A stretch of DNA of 64,000 bases from Cohnella silvisoli (GCF_021190915.1 NZ_JAIOAP010000014.1:124001-188000), one strand, 5' to 3'. Numbered from the stretch's first letter, positions 43,575 to 52,548 are shown. Notes: generated from the sequence alone by a model not told the origin. Translations and numbers: made by a program.

Positions 43575-44339
43575 ATGCACATTTCACTGAATGGCAAGGT
43601 TGCGATCGTTACGGGTGCAAGCCGCGGAATCGGATTGGCAACCGTTAAAGCGTTGGCGGAGTCCGGAGCGAAAGTAACGGCGGCCGCACGGCAAGTCACG
43701 GAGGAACTAGCGGAGCTGGCGGCTGCCTTCGATGTGTTTATCGTTACTGCGAACGCCGCAACGACGGAAGGCGCGGAGCATGTCGTGAAGGAGACGGTCA
43801 GGCGTTATGGCAGACTGGATATTCTGGTCAATAACATCGGCGCAACGGATACTCGGGCAGGGCAAGGGTTTCTGCAGCTTACGGATGAAGATTGGGCGGA
43901 GACGATGGACATTAATTTAATGAGCGTCGTGAGATCGACTCGTGCCGCTTTGCCCCACATGACCAAACCGGGTGGTTCGATCGTCAACATTTCTTCTATG
44001 AACGCCATTATGCCTAATCCCTTTATCATCGCATACAGCTCTTCCAAAGCCGCTGCCACTAATTTGTCCAAGAATTTAGCCGGAGAATTCGCGGCGCAAG
44101 GCATTCGCGTCAACACGGTAGCGCCTGGGCCAACTCGCACTGAGATGTGGGCAGGCAGACTGCCGGAGACTGAAGAGGGCATCCGGGAGATGGCTCTTGC
44201 CTTCGGCATCTCGTTGGGCAGGTTTGCGGAGCCGAATGAGATTGCGGATCTTGTCGTATTTCTTGCTTCTGACCATTCCTCGATGATAACGGGCGTGGAT
44301 TACATCATTGATGGCGGTTTAGTCAAAACCATTCATTAA
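43575..44339 (+). CDS. SDR-family oxidoreductase (FabG/glucose dehydrogenase-like)
   Basis: 254 residues. TGASRGIGL cofactor motif, NNIG at about 88, catalytic Ser in VNISS and YSSSK (about 155-159), and the usual C-terminus ITGVDYIIDGGLVK. GAGAAAGGAAGATCAGG precedes the ATG. Divergent to the HxlR regulator, which probably controls it in response to an electrophile or quinone (inference). Confidence 0.9.
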   Translation: MHISLNGKVAIVTGASRGIGLATVKALAESGAKVTAAARQVTEELAELAAAFDVFIVTANAATTEGAEHVVKETVRRYGRLDILVNNIGATDTRAGQGFLQLTDEDWAETMDINLMSVVRSTRAALPHMTKPGGSIVNISSMNAIMPNPFIIAYSSSKAAATNLSKNLAGEFAAQGIRVNTVAPGPTRTEMWAGRLPETEEGIREMALAFGISLGRFAEPNEIADLVVFLASDHSSMITGVDYIIDGGLVKTIH

Positions 44340-44390
44340 TACGATAAGCGTACGTTGGGTTAGTCAAACTAATTGGTTACCGAGAGTAAA

Positions 44391-44427
44391 AGGGGAGAGC
44401 CCAGCGGCTGCCCGCGGACTCTCCCCT
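44391..44427. terminator. Terminator between the SDR gene and bmrD
   Basis: Stem AGGGGAGAG (44391-44399) with CTCTCCCCT (44419-44427) and an inner GCGG/CCGC pairing. It serves the convergent SDR and ABC genes. Confidence 0.75.
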
Positions 44428-44438
44428 CACAAACCTAT

Positions 44439-46460
44439 TTACGCCACGCTCTCCACGCCGCCCAATTGCAACTGGTACATCGCAAAATACTTGCCGCCCT
44501 GCTGCATCAGCTCGTCGTGGTTGCCGCGCTCGGTGATGACGCCGCGGTCGAGCACGAGAATCTGATCGGCCGCGCGAATCGTCGACAGCCTGTGGGCGAT
44601 GACGAACGTCGTCCGCCCGCGCTTCAGCACGTCGAGCGCTTGCTGAATGATCGATTCCGTCTCGGTGTCGATGCTTGCCGTCGCTTCATCCAAGATCAGA
44701 ATCGCCGGATCGAACGCCAGCGCCCGCGCGAACGAGACCAGCTGCCGCTGTCCTGCCGACAATGTACTTCCCTTCTCGATAACCGGCTCATCCAACCCAC
44801 CCGGCAGCTGCATGAACATATCGTACGCGCCGACATCCCGCAAAGCCTGCTCGATTCTTTCCCGGGAAATAGACGGATCGTCCAAGCTGACGTTCGAGGC
44901 GATCGTTCCCGTGAACAGGAACGGATCCTGCAACACGATGCCCATATGCTGGCGAAGCTGCTGCTTCGGCATATCTCTCACGTCGATGCCATCCACCGAA
45001 ATGACTCCCCGCTCCACATCGTAGAACCGGAACAGCAGGTTCAGAATCGAGCTTTTACCCGACCCCGTATGCCCGACAAGAGCGACGGTCTCGCCCTGCC
45101 GCGCACGGAAAGTAATGTTCTTCAGCACATCCTCGCCCGGTTTGTACCCGAACGATACCGCCTCGAAGCTCACGTTTCCTTTGTACCGCTCCATTCGGCT
45201 GTCGGACACTTCAATCCCAGGCTCATCGAGCAGCGTGAATACCCGTTCCGCCGATACGCGAGCTACCTCCAGGTTTGAAAGTTGGTTCACGATCCCGACG
45301 ATCGGATGCATCATCCGGTTCATGTAGTCGATGAAGGCGTACAGAACGCCGACCGTTACCGCTGCACCGAGCAAATCACCTGCGAACATCCATACGACCC
45401 CGATAAAGACGACGTTACGCAGCACGTTTACCAGGTTGTGCGACGTGATGGAATTCAGGCTGAGCAGTTTGTTCTGATATTTGAAATACTCGTCGTTCAT
45501 CTCGTGGAACTCGGTCATCGTTTCCTTCTGCTTGCGGAACGCCTGGATAATCGGCATTCCTTGGATCGATTCGTTGATCATCCCGTTAATATCGCTAAGC
45601 CGCGAACGGATAACGTGATTATATTTCGCCGCGAACTTGCGGTACACCATGATCCACACGTACAGGATCGGGATAAACGGCAAGGCGAACAATGCGAGTT
45701 TCGTATCAAGCACGAACAAGGCGCCGATAATGGCTGTAATATAAATAATTCCGGAGAAAAAATTAGCCAGAACCGACACGTACAACTCGCGAATCGCTTC
45801 CGTATCGTTCGTAACCCGAGCCACGACTTTACCCGCAGGCAAATTATCGAAGTATTGCACCGGAAGGCGTTGAATATGCCGGAACACGTCGTTGCGCATT
45901 TTACGGACGATCCGGTTCGCGGATACTTGGAGCAGATACCTCTGCCAATAAGCCAGCACAGCGCCTATCAACAACAATCCGACGTAACTGGCCGCCAGTA
46001 TAATAATGCTGCGGAACTCCGGCTTATAGAATGCGTACATCTCGCCTGCCGTCAGCTTGGTTGCGGGAAATTGCTGCGTGCTCCCGTCATCCCTTAGAAT
46101 GGACAATTGTCCGTCGCTGACAGTTCGTTTGCCGGTATTCGGAACACCCGCCGCGTCGACGAAGTAGAACGTCCGCCCCGACTGCAAGACGCGGACTTCC
46201 CGGCCTTGGGTTTCTCCAGCCTTCCAATGATCCGAGCGCTTATACCAACTGCCTTCATAGGAAACGGCGTAGCTCTCTTCCTGTTTCGTCTCGTACCAGC
46301 TCTTCTCGATGCCCATGATGTTCGTGTCGATCATACGCTTAGCGAGGAAAGGGCCGACCAGTTCAACGCCCACCGCTAGCAACAGCAGCGCGAGCGCGAG
46401 TAGGATTGGTTTCTTGTAATTCAAAGCATATTGAAATAATCGTTTGCCGTTGTTACCCAT
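44439..46460 (-). CDS. bmrD: BmrD/YheH-type multidrug ABC exporter subunit
   Basis: 673 residues, the same length as B. subtilis YheH/BmrD. Six membrane helices are present, with an unusual extracellular domain of about 100 residues between helices 1 and 2 (about 48-150), characteristic of BmrD. ATPase domain: GHTGSGKSS (Walker A), LSAGQ signature, ILILDEATASID with the catalytic Glu near 590, then AHRLSTI. It pairs with the BmrC-type subunit encoded 34 bp upstream to form a heterodimeric drug exporter. Confidence 0.9.
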   Translation of the reverse strand: MGNNGKRLFQYALNYKKPILLALALLLLAVGVELVGPFLAKRMIDTNIMGIEKSWYETKQEESYAVSYEGSWYKRSDHWKAGETQGREVRVLQSGRTFYFVDAAGVPNTGKRTVSDGQLSILRDDGSTQQFPATKLTAGEMYAFYKPEFRSIIILAASYVGLLLIGAVLAYWQRYLLQVSANRIVRKMRNDVFRHIQRLPVQYFDNLPAGKVVARVTNDTEAIRELYVSVLANFFSGIIYITAIIGALFVLDTKLALFALPFIPILYVWIMVYRKFAAKYNHVIRSRLSDINGMINESIQGMPIIQAFRKQKETMTEFHEMNDEYFKYQNKLLSLNSITSHNLVNVLRNVVFIGVVWMFAGDLLGAAVTVGVLYAFIDYMNRMMHPIVGIVNQLSNLEVARVSAERVFTLLDEPGIEVSDSRMERYKGNVSFEAVSFGYKPGEDVLKNITFRARQGETVALVGHTGSGKSSILNLLFRFYDVERGVISVDGIDVRDMPKQQLRQHMGIVLQDPFLFTGTIASNVSLDDPSISRERIEQALRDVGAYDMFMQLPGGLDEPVIEKGSTLSAGQRQLVSFARALAFDPAILILDEATASIDTETESIIQQALDVLKRGRTTFVIAHRLSTIRAADQILVLDRGVITERGNHDELMQQGGKYFAMYQLQLGGVESVA

Positions 46461-46494
46461 TGGTTAATGTCACCTACATTTCGTCTCTTACTTT

Positions 46495-48246
46495 TTATTG
46501 CTCTACGATAGAGGCCAGTTGCTGCCTGTCATATTGCTCCTTGTACCATCCGCCAAGCTTCAGAAGCTGCTCATGCGTGCCTTCCTCGGTAATCCGTCCT
46601 TCGTCCAGCACGACGATCCAATCCGCATGCTGCACCGCGGTTAGCCGGTGCGTCGTAATGATTGTCGTCTTGCCTTCCCGCTCGGTGCGGATGCCCTCCA
46701 ATATTTCCGTTTCCGTCTTCGCGTCGACCGCCGACAGCGCATCGTCGAGCATCAGAATTTCGGGGTCGGCGATGACCGCCCTCGCGATGCTTACCCGCTG
46801 CTTCTGCCCGCCGGATAACGCCACGCCTTTCTCGCCGACCAGCGTCTCCAGGCCTTCCGGCAAGAACGCCACGTCCTTGCGGAACGACGCCAACTCAAGC
46901 GCCCGATTAAGGCGTGACTCATCCGCGGCCTCCTCCGTGCTGCCGAACCAAATGTTCTCGCGAATCGTTTTGCTGAACAGAATCGGCTGCTGCGGAACAT
47001 ATCCGATCCAGCTCCGCAAGCGATCAAGCTCCAGTTCCGTCAAGGGAACTCCGCCGGCTTTCAGGCTGCCCTTGCCCATCGGATATTCTCTGAGCAACTG
47101 CTTAAGCAAAGTTGTTTTCCCGCTTCCCGTCCGTCCAACGACGCCTAACGTCTGACCGCGACGAAGCGATAGGGAGATATCGACCAGATTGTCGATAGAC
47201 GAGGATGGGTAACGGAACGTTACGTCTTCGAACGTGATCGATTCCGGGACATCCAACACAACGGGAGCCTCGGCTTCCTTCACGTCCGCCTTTACGCCTA
47301 ACGTTTCGTTGATCCGGTCTAACGACGCGTTGCCGCGCTGCATAATATTGATCAGTTCCCCGATGGCGAACATCGGCCAGATCAGCATCCCGAGGAACAT
47401 GTTAAACGATACCATCTCGCCTAGCGTAATCTCGCTGCGGAACACGAGCACCGCGCCGTAGCATAATCCGATCAAGTAACTGATTCCTACCAGAATTTTA
47501 ACCGTCGGCTCGAATAACGCGTCGATTTTGGCGACGGCGATATTTTTATCGAATACATCGTCCGTCATCTTGCTGAATCGCTTGCGATCCGCTTCTTCCT
47601 GTACGAAAGCGCGGATAACCCTGACGCCCGACACCGATTCCAGCACCTGATCGTTCAAGCCGCCGAAGGCATCCTGCGATTTCATGAACCGATCGTGGAT
47701 CTTCTTGCCGAAATGCTGCATGAGCAACGCCATAATCGGCAGCGGCAGCATCGCCGCAAGCGTTAGCTTCCAACTGATCAGCCCCGCCATGACCACTAGA
47801 ATCGTGATCATGAACAAAGTAGAATCGATGAGCGTCAATATTCCGAAGCCGGCCGTTACCGACACCGCGCCCAAATCGTTCGTTGCCCGGGCCATCAGGT
47901 CTCCCGTGCGGTTGCGTTCATAGAACGTTGGGTTCATCTTCAGCAGATGACGCATCAGACGAGAGCGCATCATACGCTCGAGCACGAACGCGCCTCCGAA
48001 TAATTGATAAAGCCAAATATAAGTCAGGATGTATCCCCCAACGGTCAACGCTCCCCAGAATACGAGCAGCTGCGTCAGCTTGCTCGCGGTCAGCGTCTCC
48101 TGATGGATACCGTCGATTGCCACTCCGATAAGCTTCGGAGGAATGATTTCCAGAATCCCTACGATCGTAAGAATTAAAATAGCAATCGTATATCTCTTCC
48201 AGTGCATCCGGAAAAACCAGCTTAACTTCTTCAGTACGATAAACAT
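46495..48246 (-). CDS. bmrC: BmrC/YheI-type multidrug ABC exporter subunit
   Basis: 583 residues from the ATG at 48246; the open frame continues upstream through the leader region but without a start of merit. Six helices, then GRTGSGKTT, LSGGQKQR, and ILMLDDALSAVD in Walker B. The catalytic Glu is replaced by Asp, marking the degenerate site typical of this half of BmrCD exporters. Its mRNA leader contains a short peptide gene and two intrinsic terminators, so drug-induced anti-termination is likely. Confidence 0.9.
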   Translation of the reverse strand: MFIVLKKLSWFFRMHWKRYTIAILILTIVGILEIIPPKLIGVAIDGIHQETLTASKLTQLLVFWGALTVGGYILTYIWLYQLFGGAFVLERMMRSRLMRHLLKMNPTFYERNRTGDLMARATNDLGAVSVTAGFGILTLIDSTLFMITILVVMAGLISWKLTLAAMLPLPIMALLMQHFGKKIHDRFMKSQDAFGGLNDQVLESVSGVRVIRAFVQEEADRKRFSKMTDDVFDKNIAVAKIDALFEPTVKILVGISYLIGLCYGAVLVFRSEITLGEMVSFNMFLGMLIWPMFAIGELINIMQRGNASLDRINETLGVKADVKEAEAPVVLDVPESITFEDVTFRYPSSSIDNLVDISLSLRRGQTLGVVGRTGSGKTTLLKQLLREYPMGKGSLKAGGVPLTELELDRLRSWIGYVPQQPILFSKTIRENIWFGSTEEAADESRLNRALELASFRKDVAFLPEGLETLVGEKGVALSGGQKQRVSIARAVIADPEILMLDDALSAVDAKTETEILEGIRTEREGKTTIITTHRLTAVQHADWIVVLDEGRITEEGTHEQLLKLGGWYKEQYDRQQLASIVEQ

Positions 48247-48278
48247 ATCTGTTGTTTCACACCCCTCTAAATGAAGAA

Positions 48279-48310
48279 CAAAAAAGGCATACCGCCGTAA
48301 GCGACACGCC
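48279..48310 (-). terminator. Leader terminator T2 immediately upstream of bmrC
   Basis: On the minus strand a 10-bp stem (48301-48310 with 48286-48295, three G-U pairs), 5-nt loop and a run of T. It ends 33 bp before the bmrC start, where a terminator makes sense only as a conditional one. Confidence 0.7.
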
Positions 48311-48313
48311 CTC

Positions 48314-48334
48314 ACGGATTGCCAAGCAATCCGT
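48314..48334 (-). other. Perfect hairpin in the bmrC leader
   Basis: ACGGATTGC-CAA-GCAATCCGT, a 9-bp stem with 3-nt loop between terminators T1 and T2. No T run follows; it may be part of the switching structure. Confidence 0.5.
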
Positions 48335-48390
48335 TCCCGCAATGGGCGTTGAAACCGGTCATAGACCGTCGCAACTACCCGATGCGATAT

Positions 48391-48426
48391 AAAAGGCGCA
48401 CGATTACGTCACCGTAACCATGCGCC
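48391..48426 (-). terminator. Leader terminator T1 (attenuator) after the leader peptide
   Basis: Minus strand: GGCGCATGGTTACG (48413-48426) pairs with CGTAATCGTGCGCC (48395-48408), loop GTGA, 14 bp with G-U pairs, followed by TTTTAT. It begins 46 nt after the leader peptide stop codon. Confidence 0.8.
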
Positions 48427-48471
48427 CTACTACGAATGAAAGAGAATCCACCATTCCCTAGTTCGTAATAA

Positions 48472-48561
48472 TCAATTGGCGAGAGGGTTACGTCCATATT
48501 CATTGAAATCATATGCTCCGCCAACCGGCGGAAATGCAATATAAAGATGTCCGTTGCGCAT
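48472..48561 (-). CDS. 29-residue leader peptide of the bmrCD operon (BmrB-like)
   Basis: A perfect AAAGGAGG lies 9 nt upstream of the ATG at 48561. The frame reads MRNGHLYIAFPPVGGAYDFN, then EYGRNPLAN and stops at 48472. It contains a PP pair and several aromatic residues, features that can favour ribosome stalling. It is placed like BmrB, the leader peptide through which antibiotics that stall ribosomes induce bmrCD in B. subtilis (established there). Two terminators between it and bmrC complete the arrangement. The sequence itself is not recognisably conserved. Confidence 0.75.
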   Translation of the reverse strand: MRNGHLYIAFPPVGGAYDFNEYGRNPLAN

Positions 48562-48749
48562 GTCCGTAACCCTCCTTTCCGTTCATCAAAGTATATTTGT
48601 CACTTTACCATCGGCCCCCAAGAACTGTCAACGGGCATTCTTGAAATATTTATAAGTTTTTTATTTGAGATTTCAGTATACGTTTGTTTAGAGTGTTCGA
48701 ATGGGTAAACAACGGTAGAAGAGCTGGAGCCGGGAAGGAGGTTGGCGAT

Positions 48750-49238
48750 GTGCCGTTTATTGCGATCTATTTTCTCATCGTGTTGCTGGTCATCGAGATT
48801 GCCGTCGTCCCCATCGTTCTGTCCGTAATCCTTTTCCTGTTGCGGCTTCCGACGATGAAACCTATTCTGACGACCAAGTTTAATCTTCCTCTTGAACAGA
48901 AATTCGAGATTCATGAGCTGCCCATTAAAGACGTGCTTCTTCATACCGAAGAGGATACATTCATAGATATTCCCATCGGACCGGAATCATCCCAGGTCGG
49001 GCATACTTTGGAGAAGCTGTGCCAAGGAGAGCCTGACCTCAATGTGTTATTCATCCAGCGAGGCACGGAAACGGTGCGGAAGGAACGGTTGCGGACCAAG
49101 CTCGAATCAGGCGACATCCTATACGTATACGGCGAGAAGAACATCATCAACCGAACGTTCGCTAAGGAATTGAAAGCTAAAGCAGCCGAGCTGCAAAATG
49201 AAAAGAGTACCCTGTCGTGGATAGGAAGAGGTGGCTAA
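48750..49238 (+). CDS. Membrane-anchored TrkA-C (RCK_C) domain protein
   Basis: 162 residues from a GTG at 48750 with AAGGAGG 8 nt upstream. One or two N-terminal helices (FIAIYFLIVLLVIEIAVVPI) lead to a TrkA-C domain (about 75-140; IDIPIGPESSQVGHTLEKLC, RTKLESGDILYVYGEKNII). RCK_C domains bind nucleotides such as c-di-AMP in potassium and other ion transporters. It ends 2 bp before a CorA-family gene, so it may be the regulatory partner of that transporter. Confidence 0.75.
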   Translation: MPFIAIYFLIVLLVIEIAVVPIVLSVILFLLRLPTMKPILTTKFNLPLEQKFEIHELPIKDVLLHTEEDTFIDIPIGPESSQVGHTLEKLCQGEPDLNVLFIQRGTETVRKERLRTKLESGDILYVYGEKNIINRTFAKELKAKAAELQNEKSTLSWIGRGG

Positions 49239-49240
49239 AC

Positions 49241-50685
49241 ATGATCATTGCCCAGAGCGAGGAACCTTTGCTTAAGAGGGCGATTTTTCAATTGATATTT
49301 CCCTTCTCATTGGAGCGCGATTGCCAAGACCAGCTGCGGGAAACCCTTCTGAAAGAGGGTTCGTTTCTTTTCAGCTGGGGGACTTGGATTTGGAAAAAGC
49401 TTTCTACGGTCCGGACAACCGAGTATCCCATCGGGATATGGAGCGTTACTATTTGCCGTTCACCAATCATGTGCTGTTCCCGAGCCAGGATGACCCGGAA
49501 GCGTTCCGCAGACTGACCAAGGCGGTAAACATACAAGCCGAGTTCCATACCCGGCAGCTTAGTATCCCGTTCGCGGTCCACTCCGTCGATCTATTTCTGT
49601 GTCCGTTCAACACGGGGTTTCTTACGCTGCGCGTGGAGCTTAACCCGAACCATGAGATTTCGTTCAGCCAGGCGATTGAATTCGGCGACAGGATGCGTCA
49701 TCTTCAGGACACGAACAAGCTGGATCTTAATGCCTACATAGAGACTGGCGGTACGAGGTATGAGGAGGTCGAGGAATTCGTCTTTCAAGTACTGGCTCCT
49801 CATTTGCTGCCATTCTTGGATCAATCTCCGATGGAGGGCACTTATTTCGAGAAACTTCCTTTTTTCATGGATGATCGGATGTTCGTTATCGGTTTTTGCG
49901 CTTTCCCCGAGGATTCCGATATCACCCTTCTGCACCGTTATCGCGCCGGGCGCCTTGACGGCTTGGATGTGCAGGGCAATGCGAGAATCGGAGCAAGCTA
50001 CCAGCCTTACATGGAACAATACAGCAACAAATTCGAGTATAATCGTTGGGCTCCCAACACTTATTACATAACGGACGAAACCTGTTTTATTTGCCTTACA
50101 CGCGAGAAAATAGATATCGCAAACCGGCTGGCCAATCAAATGTACGGGGAGTATTACTACGGGCTCATGCTCAATTTGTTCCACAGGATCGTCTTGCTTA
50201 AATTGTCGATTGCTTATTCTCAGGTACAGTTGGAACGAAAACAGGAGCATACGGAGGAACTAATCCGCGATATTACATGTTTCTTCGCTAAATATTATTT
50301 TGTCGAGATCGTCTCCCAGACTCAAGGTCGGGAAATCTTTCACCAGCTTCGCGCCGTCTACGGTAACGATGAACTGTTCGAGGACGTTAAGCAGACGCTC
50401 AACGATCTGTACAAGTACCAGGAAACCCGCACCTCCAAGCGATCCAGCTATCTGCTGACTATCCTCACGATTTATACGGTTATAAGCGGAATATACGGCA
50501 TGAACCAGGTCATCGAGGACTTGAAGGGAAACTACACTTGGTCATTCTTGCGCGGTTATTCGAGCTTCCAATGGATCGCATTCGCCGTCACTTTCTCCGG
50601 CCTGGCCGTCGCTTTCCTGCTTGTCATCGGCGTCCTATGGAAATGGGGGAGGGACTTCCTACGCAGGTATCGCAGGAAGGGCTGA
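49241..50685 (+). CDS. CorA-family divalent cation transporter-like protein, frameshifted
   Basis: The start after AAGAGGTGG reads MIIAQSEEPLLKRAIFQLIF, continues in frame to LLKEG near 49360, and the homologous continuation FQLGDLDLEKAFYG is found in the -1 frame through to 50685. Near the C-terminus two membrane helices enclose the CorA signature IYGMN, and the large N-terminal part is alpha/beta as in CorA/ZntB funnels. No classical slippery heptamer is visible at the shift, so a one-base deletion or sequencing error is likely. If not corrected, only a 454-codon 5'-truncated frame (from TTG 49321) could be made. Confidence 0.65.
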
Positions 50686-50851
50686 GCTGCATAGCTGCAT
50701 TAAATAAGTAACGCACAGAGACTTTGCCTTCGGCCCTTTTACTTTTGGCGGATATCCGTAATAAAGCAATCGAACCCATGAACTCCCTTGTAACTCTGGG
50801 AGAGGGGGAGGGGCGATCGGTCCGACTTTCCTGTTCATGCCTACGACTTTT

Positions 50852-51040
50852 CGCGAAACGTACCTTTATCCCTTTGTATCAGAAGCAGAATAGGACCACC
50901 GAAACGGCTCCCACCTCCTTTCCTCGAAAACGTGCCTTTATCCCCTCGCATCAGAAGCAGAATAGGACCACCGCAACGGATCCTACCTCCTTTCCGCAAA
51001 AACGTCCCATTATCCCTTCCGATCAGAGGGAAAAACCCTT
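50852..51040. repeat. 72-bp tandem repeat
   Basis: Two full units (50852-50923, 50924-50995) and a partial third (to about 51040) share blocks such as TCAGAAGCAGAATAGGACCA, exactly 72 bp apart. Because 72 is a multiple of three, reading frames stay open on both strands (24-residue repeats GGPILLL...KGTF on the minus strand), but no good start site supports a gene. Probably a non-coding repeat family. Confidence 0.7.
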
Positions 51041-51092
51041 GTTCATGCTTTTGAAAATAAACCAGGAAAGTTGCAATTTCACCCGTCACCTC

Positions 51093-51121
51093 TTGATAAT
51101 AGAACGTACGTTTGGTATGAT
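51093..51121 (+). promoter_or_regulatory. Sigma-A promoter with LexA (SOS) box
   Basis: TTGATA (51093-51098), 17-bp spacer, TATGAT (51116-51121). AGAACGTACGTTTG (51101-51114) lies in the spacer and matches the Bacillus LexA/DinR consensus CGAACRNRYGTTYC at 12 of 14 positions, with the whole core intact. LexA bound here would block the promoter. Confidence 0.7.
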
Positions 51122-51160
51122 GGGAACAAGAACAAGCGTTCTATTTCGGGAGGGAAGTCT

Positions 51161-52087
51161 ATGTTTCCAGATCATCTGACCTTCGAGGCATTTTGCCAGC
51201 AGTTCAACTCCGAGCAGGCTTGCGCCGAGGCGCTGTTCGAAGCCAGATGGCCGGACGGCTTCCGTTGCCCGACTTGTCGTCATCCTCATTTTTATCTCAT
51301 CCAAACGCGCAGACTGCCTCTCTACGAATGCCGCTCCTGTCGCCATCAGACTTCTGTCATCGCCGGCACCATCATGGAAGGCAGCTCCACTTTGTTGACC
51401 CGTTGGTTCCAAGCGATGTTTCTGATCTCCCGGCCTTCCGGCATCAGCGCCTCCCGCCTGTCCCAAGTGATTCAGGTCACCTATAAGACCGCGTGGCTCA
51501 TCGCAAGAAAAATCCGCCATGCCCTGCAACAAGCCGATGAAGGCGACCCGCTCACGGGTGTTGTGCGAGTTGACCCTATCTCTTACGGTTACACGTATTA
51601 TAGCGAGGCCAAGCAGCCGCTGTTGATCGGCGGATCCCTCGACGAGCGAGACGAGCCTCAGCAGGTCAAAATCAAACAACCGGATCCCAGCCATGTGAAT
51701 AACGCGTTGAGGTGGATTGAAAAACCTGGCGTCCAAGCGTTCGTAGACAATCATATAGATAAAAAAGCCGTGACCGTTTTGGGGCGCGGCAAACTTCACC
51801 CTGCTTTCAACCCCATCAAGTGGACTGTGACCGCGTGGCTGAATAATACGTTTCAAGGCATCGGAGCTAAACATTTGCAGGCTTATTTAGACGAGTTTTG
51901 TTTCCGGTTGAACTTAAAACTCCGCCATGCCCCGGTATTCAGCCAACTGCTCCATTGGTGCGCTGTGACGCCAACCTTGACTTACAAAGATCTGACCCGC
52001 AGCAAACCGGTTCTCACCGTTCCCTGGGTGGTCTGGGGAAGCAAAGCGAAGTGGAAAGGAAAATATCTCACCCTATGGAATGCTTGA
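51161..52087 (+). CDS. IS1595-like transposase homologue with altered catalytic motif, LexA-box promoter
   Basis: 308 residues from the ATG after GGGAGGGAAG. N-terminal zinc ribbon (CPTC...CRSC, about 38-62) and an ISXO2-like domain in the second half (VVRVDPISYGYTYY, AFVDNHID, HLQAYLDEFCFRLN). Normally the first catalytic block reads VDE-T-Y-x-G; here the Glu is Pro (VDP). No terminal inverted repeats or target duplication were seen around it. Together with the LexA-controlled promoter this suggests a resident gene, perhaps domesticated, rather than an active element. Confidence 0.7.
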   Translation: MFPDHLTFEAFCQQFNSEQACAEALFEARWPDGFRCPTCRHPHFYLIQTRRLPLYECRSCRHQTSVIAGTIMEGSSTLLTRWFQAMFLISRPSGISASRLSQVIQVTYKTAWLIARKIRHALQQADEGDPLTGVVRVDPISYGYTYYSEAKQPLLIGGSLDERDEPQQVKIKQPDPSHVNNALRWIEKPGVQAFVDNHIDKKAVTVLGRGKLHPAFNPIKWTVTAWLNNTFQGIGAKHLQAYLDEFCFRLNLKLRHAPVFSQLLHWCAVTPTLTYKDLTRSKPVLTVPWVVWGSKAKWKGKYLTLWNA

Positions 52088-52162
52088 TGCTTGGGATGAC
52101 TGCTTTTTAAGTTGCCGATAACACGTTTCATTCAATACAATTCACGAAAAGGCAAACTTGTG

Positions 52163-52336
52163 CGTAATATCCCGGAATACGTTGATTGCAACTCCCACTC
52201 AAGGCATGACATTTTAATATCTGCTGATTGGCGACTCCCCGCTCAAGTCACATGACATTCGAAAATCCGTTGATTCGCGGCAACTCACTTCTGTCATGAC
52301 ATTCGTAAATCCACTGATTGGCAACTCGCTTCTGAG
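52163..52336. repeat. Imperfect ~45-bp tandem repeat (four copies)
   Basis: Copies share A/TAAATCC, then TTGATTG or CTGATTGGC, AACTC-x-CTTC, and end in CATGACATT at 52205, 52251 and 52295. The first copy is most degenerate. No gene is supportable in 52088-52551; the function of the repeat is unknown. Confidence 0.6.
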
Positions 52337-52507
52337 GCGGGGGGATAATGGTACGTTTTCTCCGAAATGGCACGGAAATTAGGTGCCGGTTTTTCCCTAC
52401 ATTTCCCAGATGAGTAGATGGTCATAAACTCCCTGTTCGTACAAGTAAAACGGGCTGTCCTTGGGACGGCGGCATACGTTTGTATCGAGCTATCACTTCT
52501 GATAATT

Positions 52508-52548
52508 TGAAAAAAGCGCAGACCCGAGGGTTGCGTCTTCTGCTTTAT
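52508..52548 (-). terminator. Weak terminator after yyzF
   Basis: On the minus strand AAGC and AGAC pair with GTCT and GCTT with internal loops, followed by TTTTTT. Position fits the end of the yyzF-htrA unit. Confidence 0.4.

Noticed and set aside
48750..48760. ATG at 48748 as start of the TrkA-C protein
   Set aside because: It is in another frame; the GTG at 48750 is in frame and has AAGGAGG at 8 nt.
49340..49375. Programmed -1 frameshift in the CorA-family gene
   Set aside because: No X-XXY-YYZ slippery heptamer in the zero frame at the join; a mutation or sequencing error is simpler.
50724..51179. 151-codon plus-strand and 82-codon minus-strand frames over the 72-bp repeats
   Set aside because: Both are open because the repeat period is a multiple of three; neither has a convincing start site or known domain.
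51040..52160. Complete insertion sequence with terminal inverted repeats around the transposase homologue
   Set aside because: No matching inverted ends or target duplication could be found; the AGAACG/CGTTCT pair upstream belongs to the LexA-box region.
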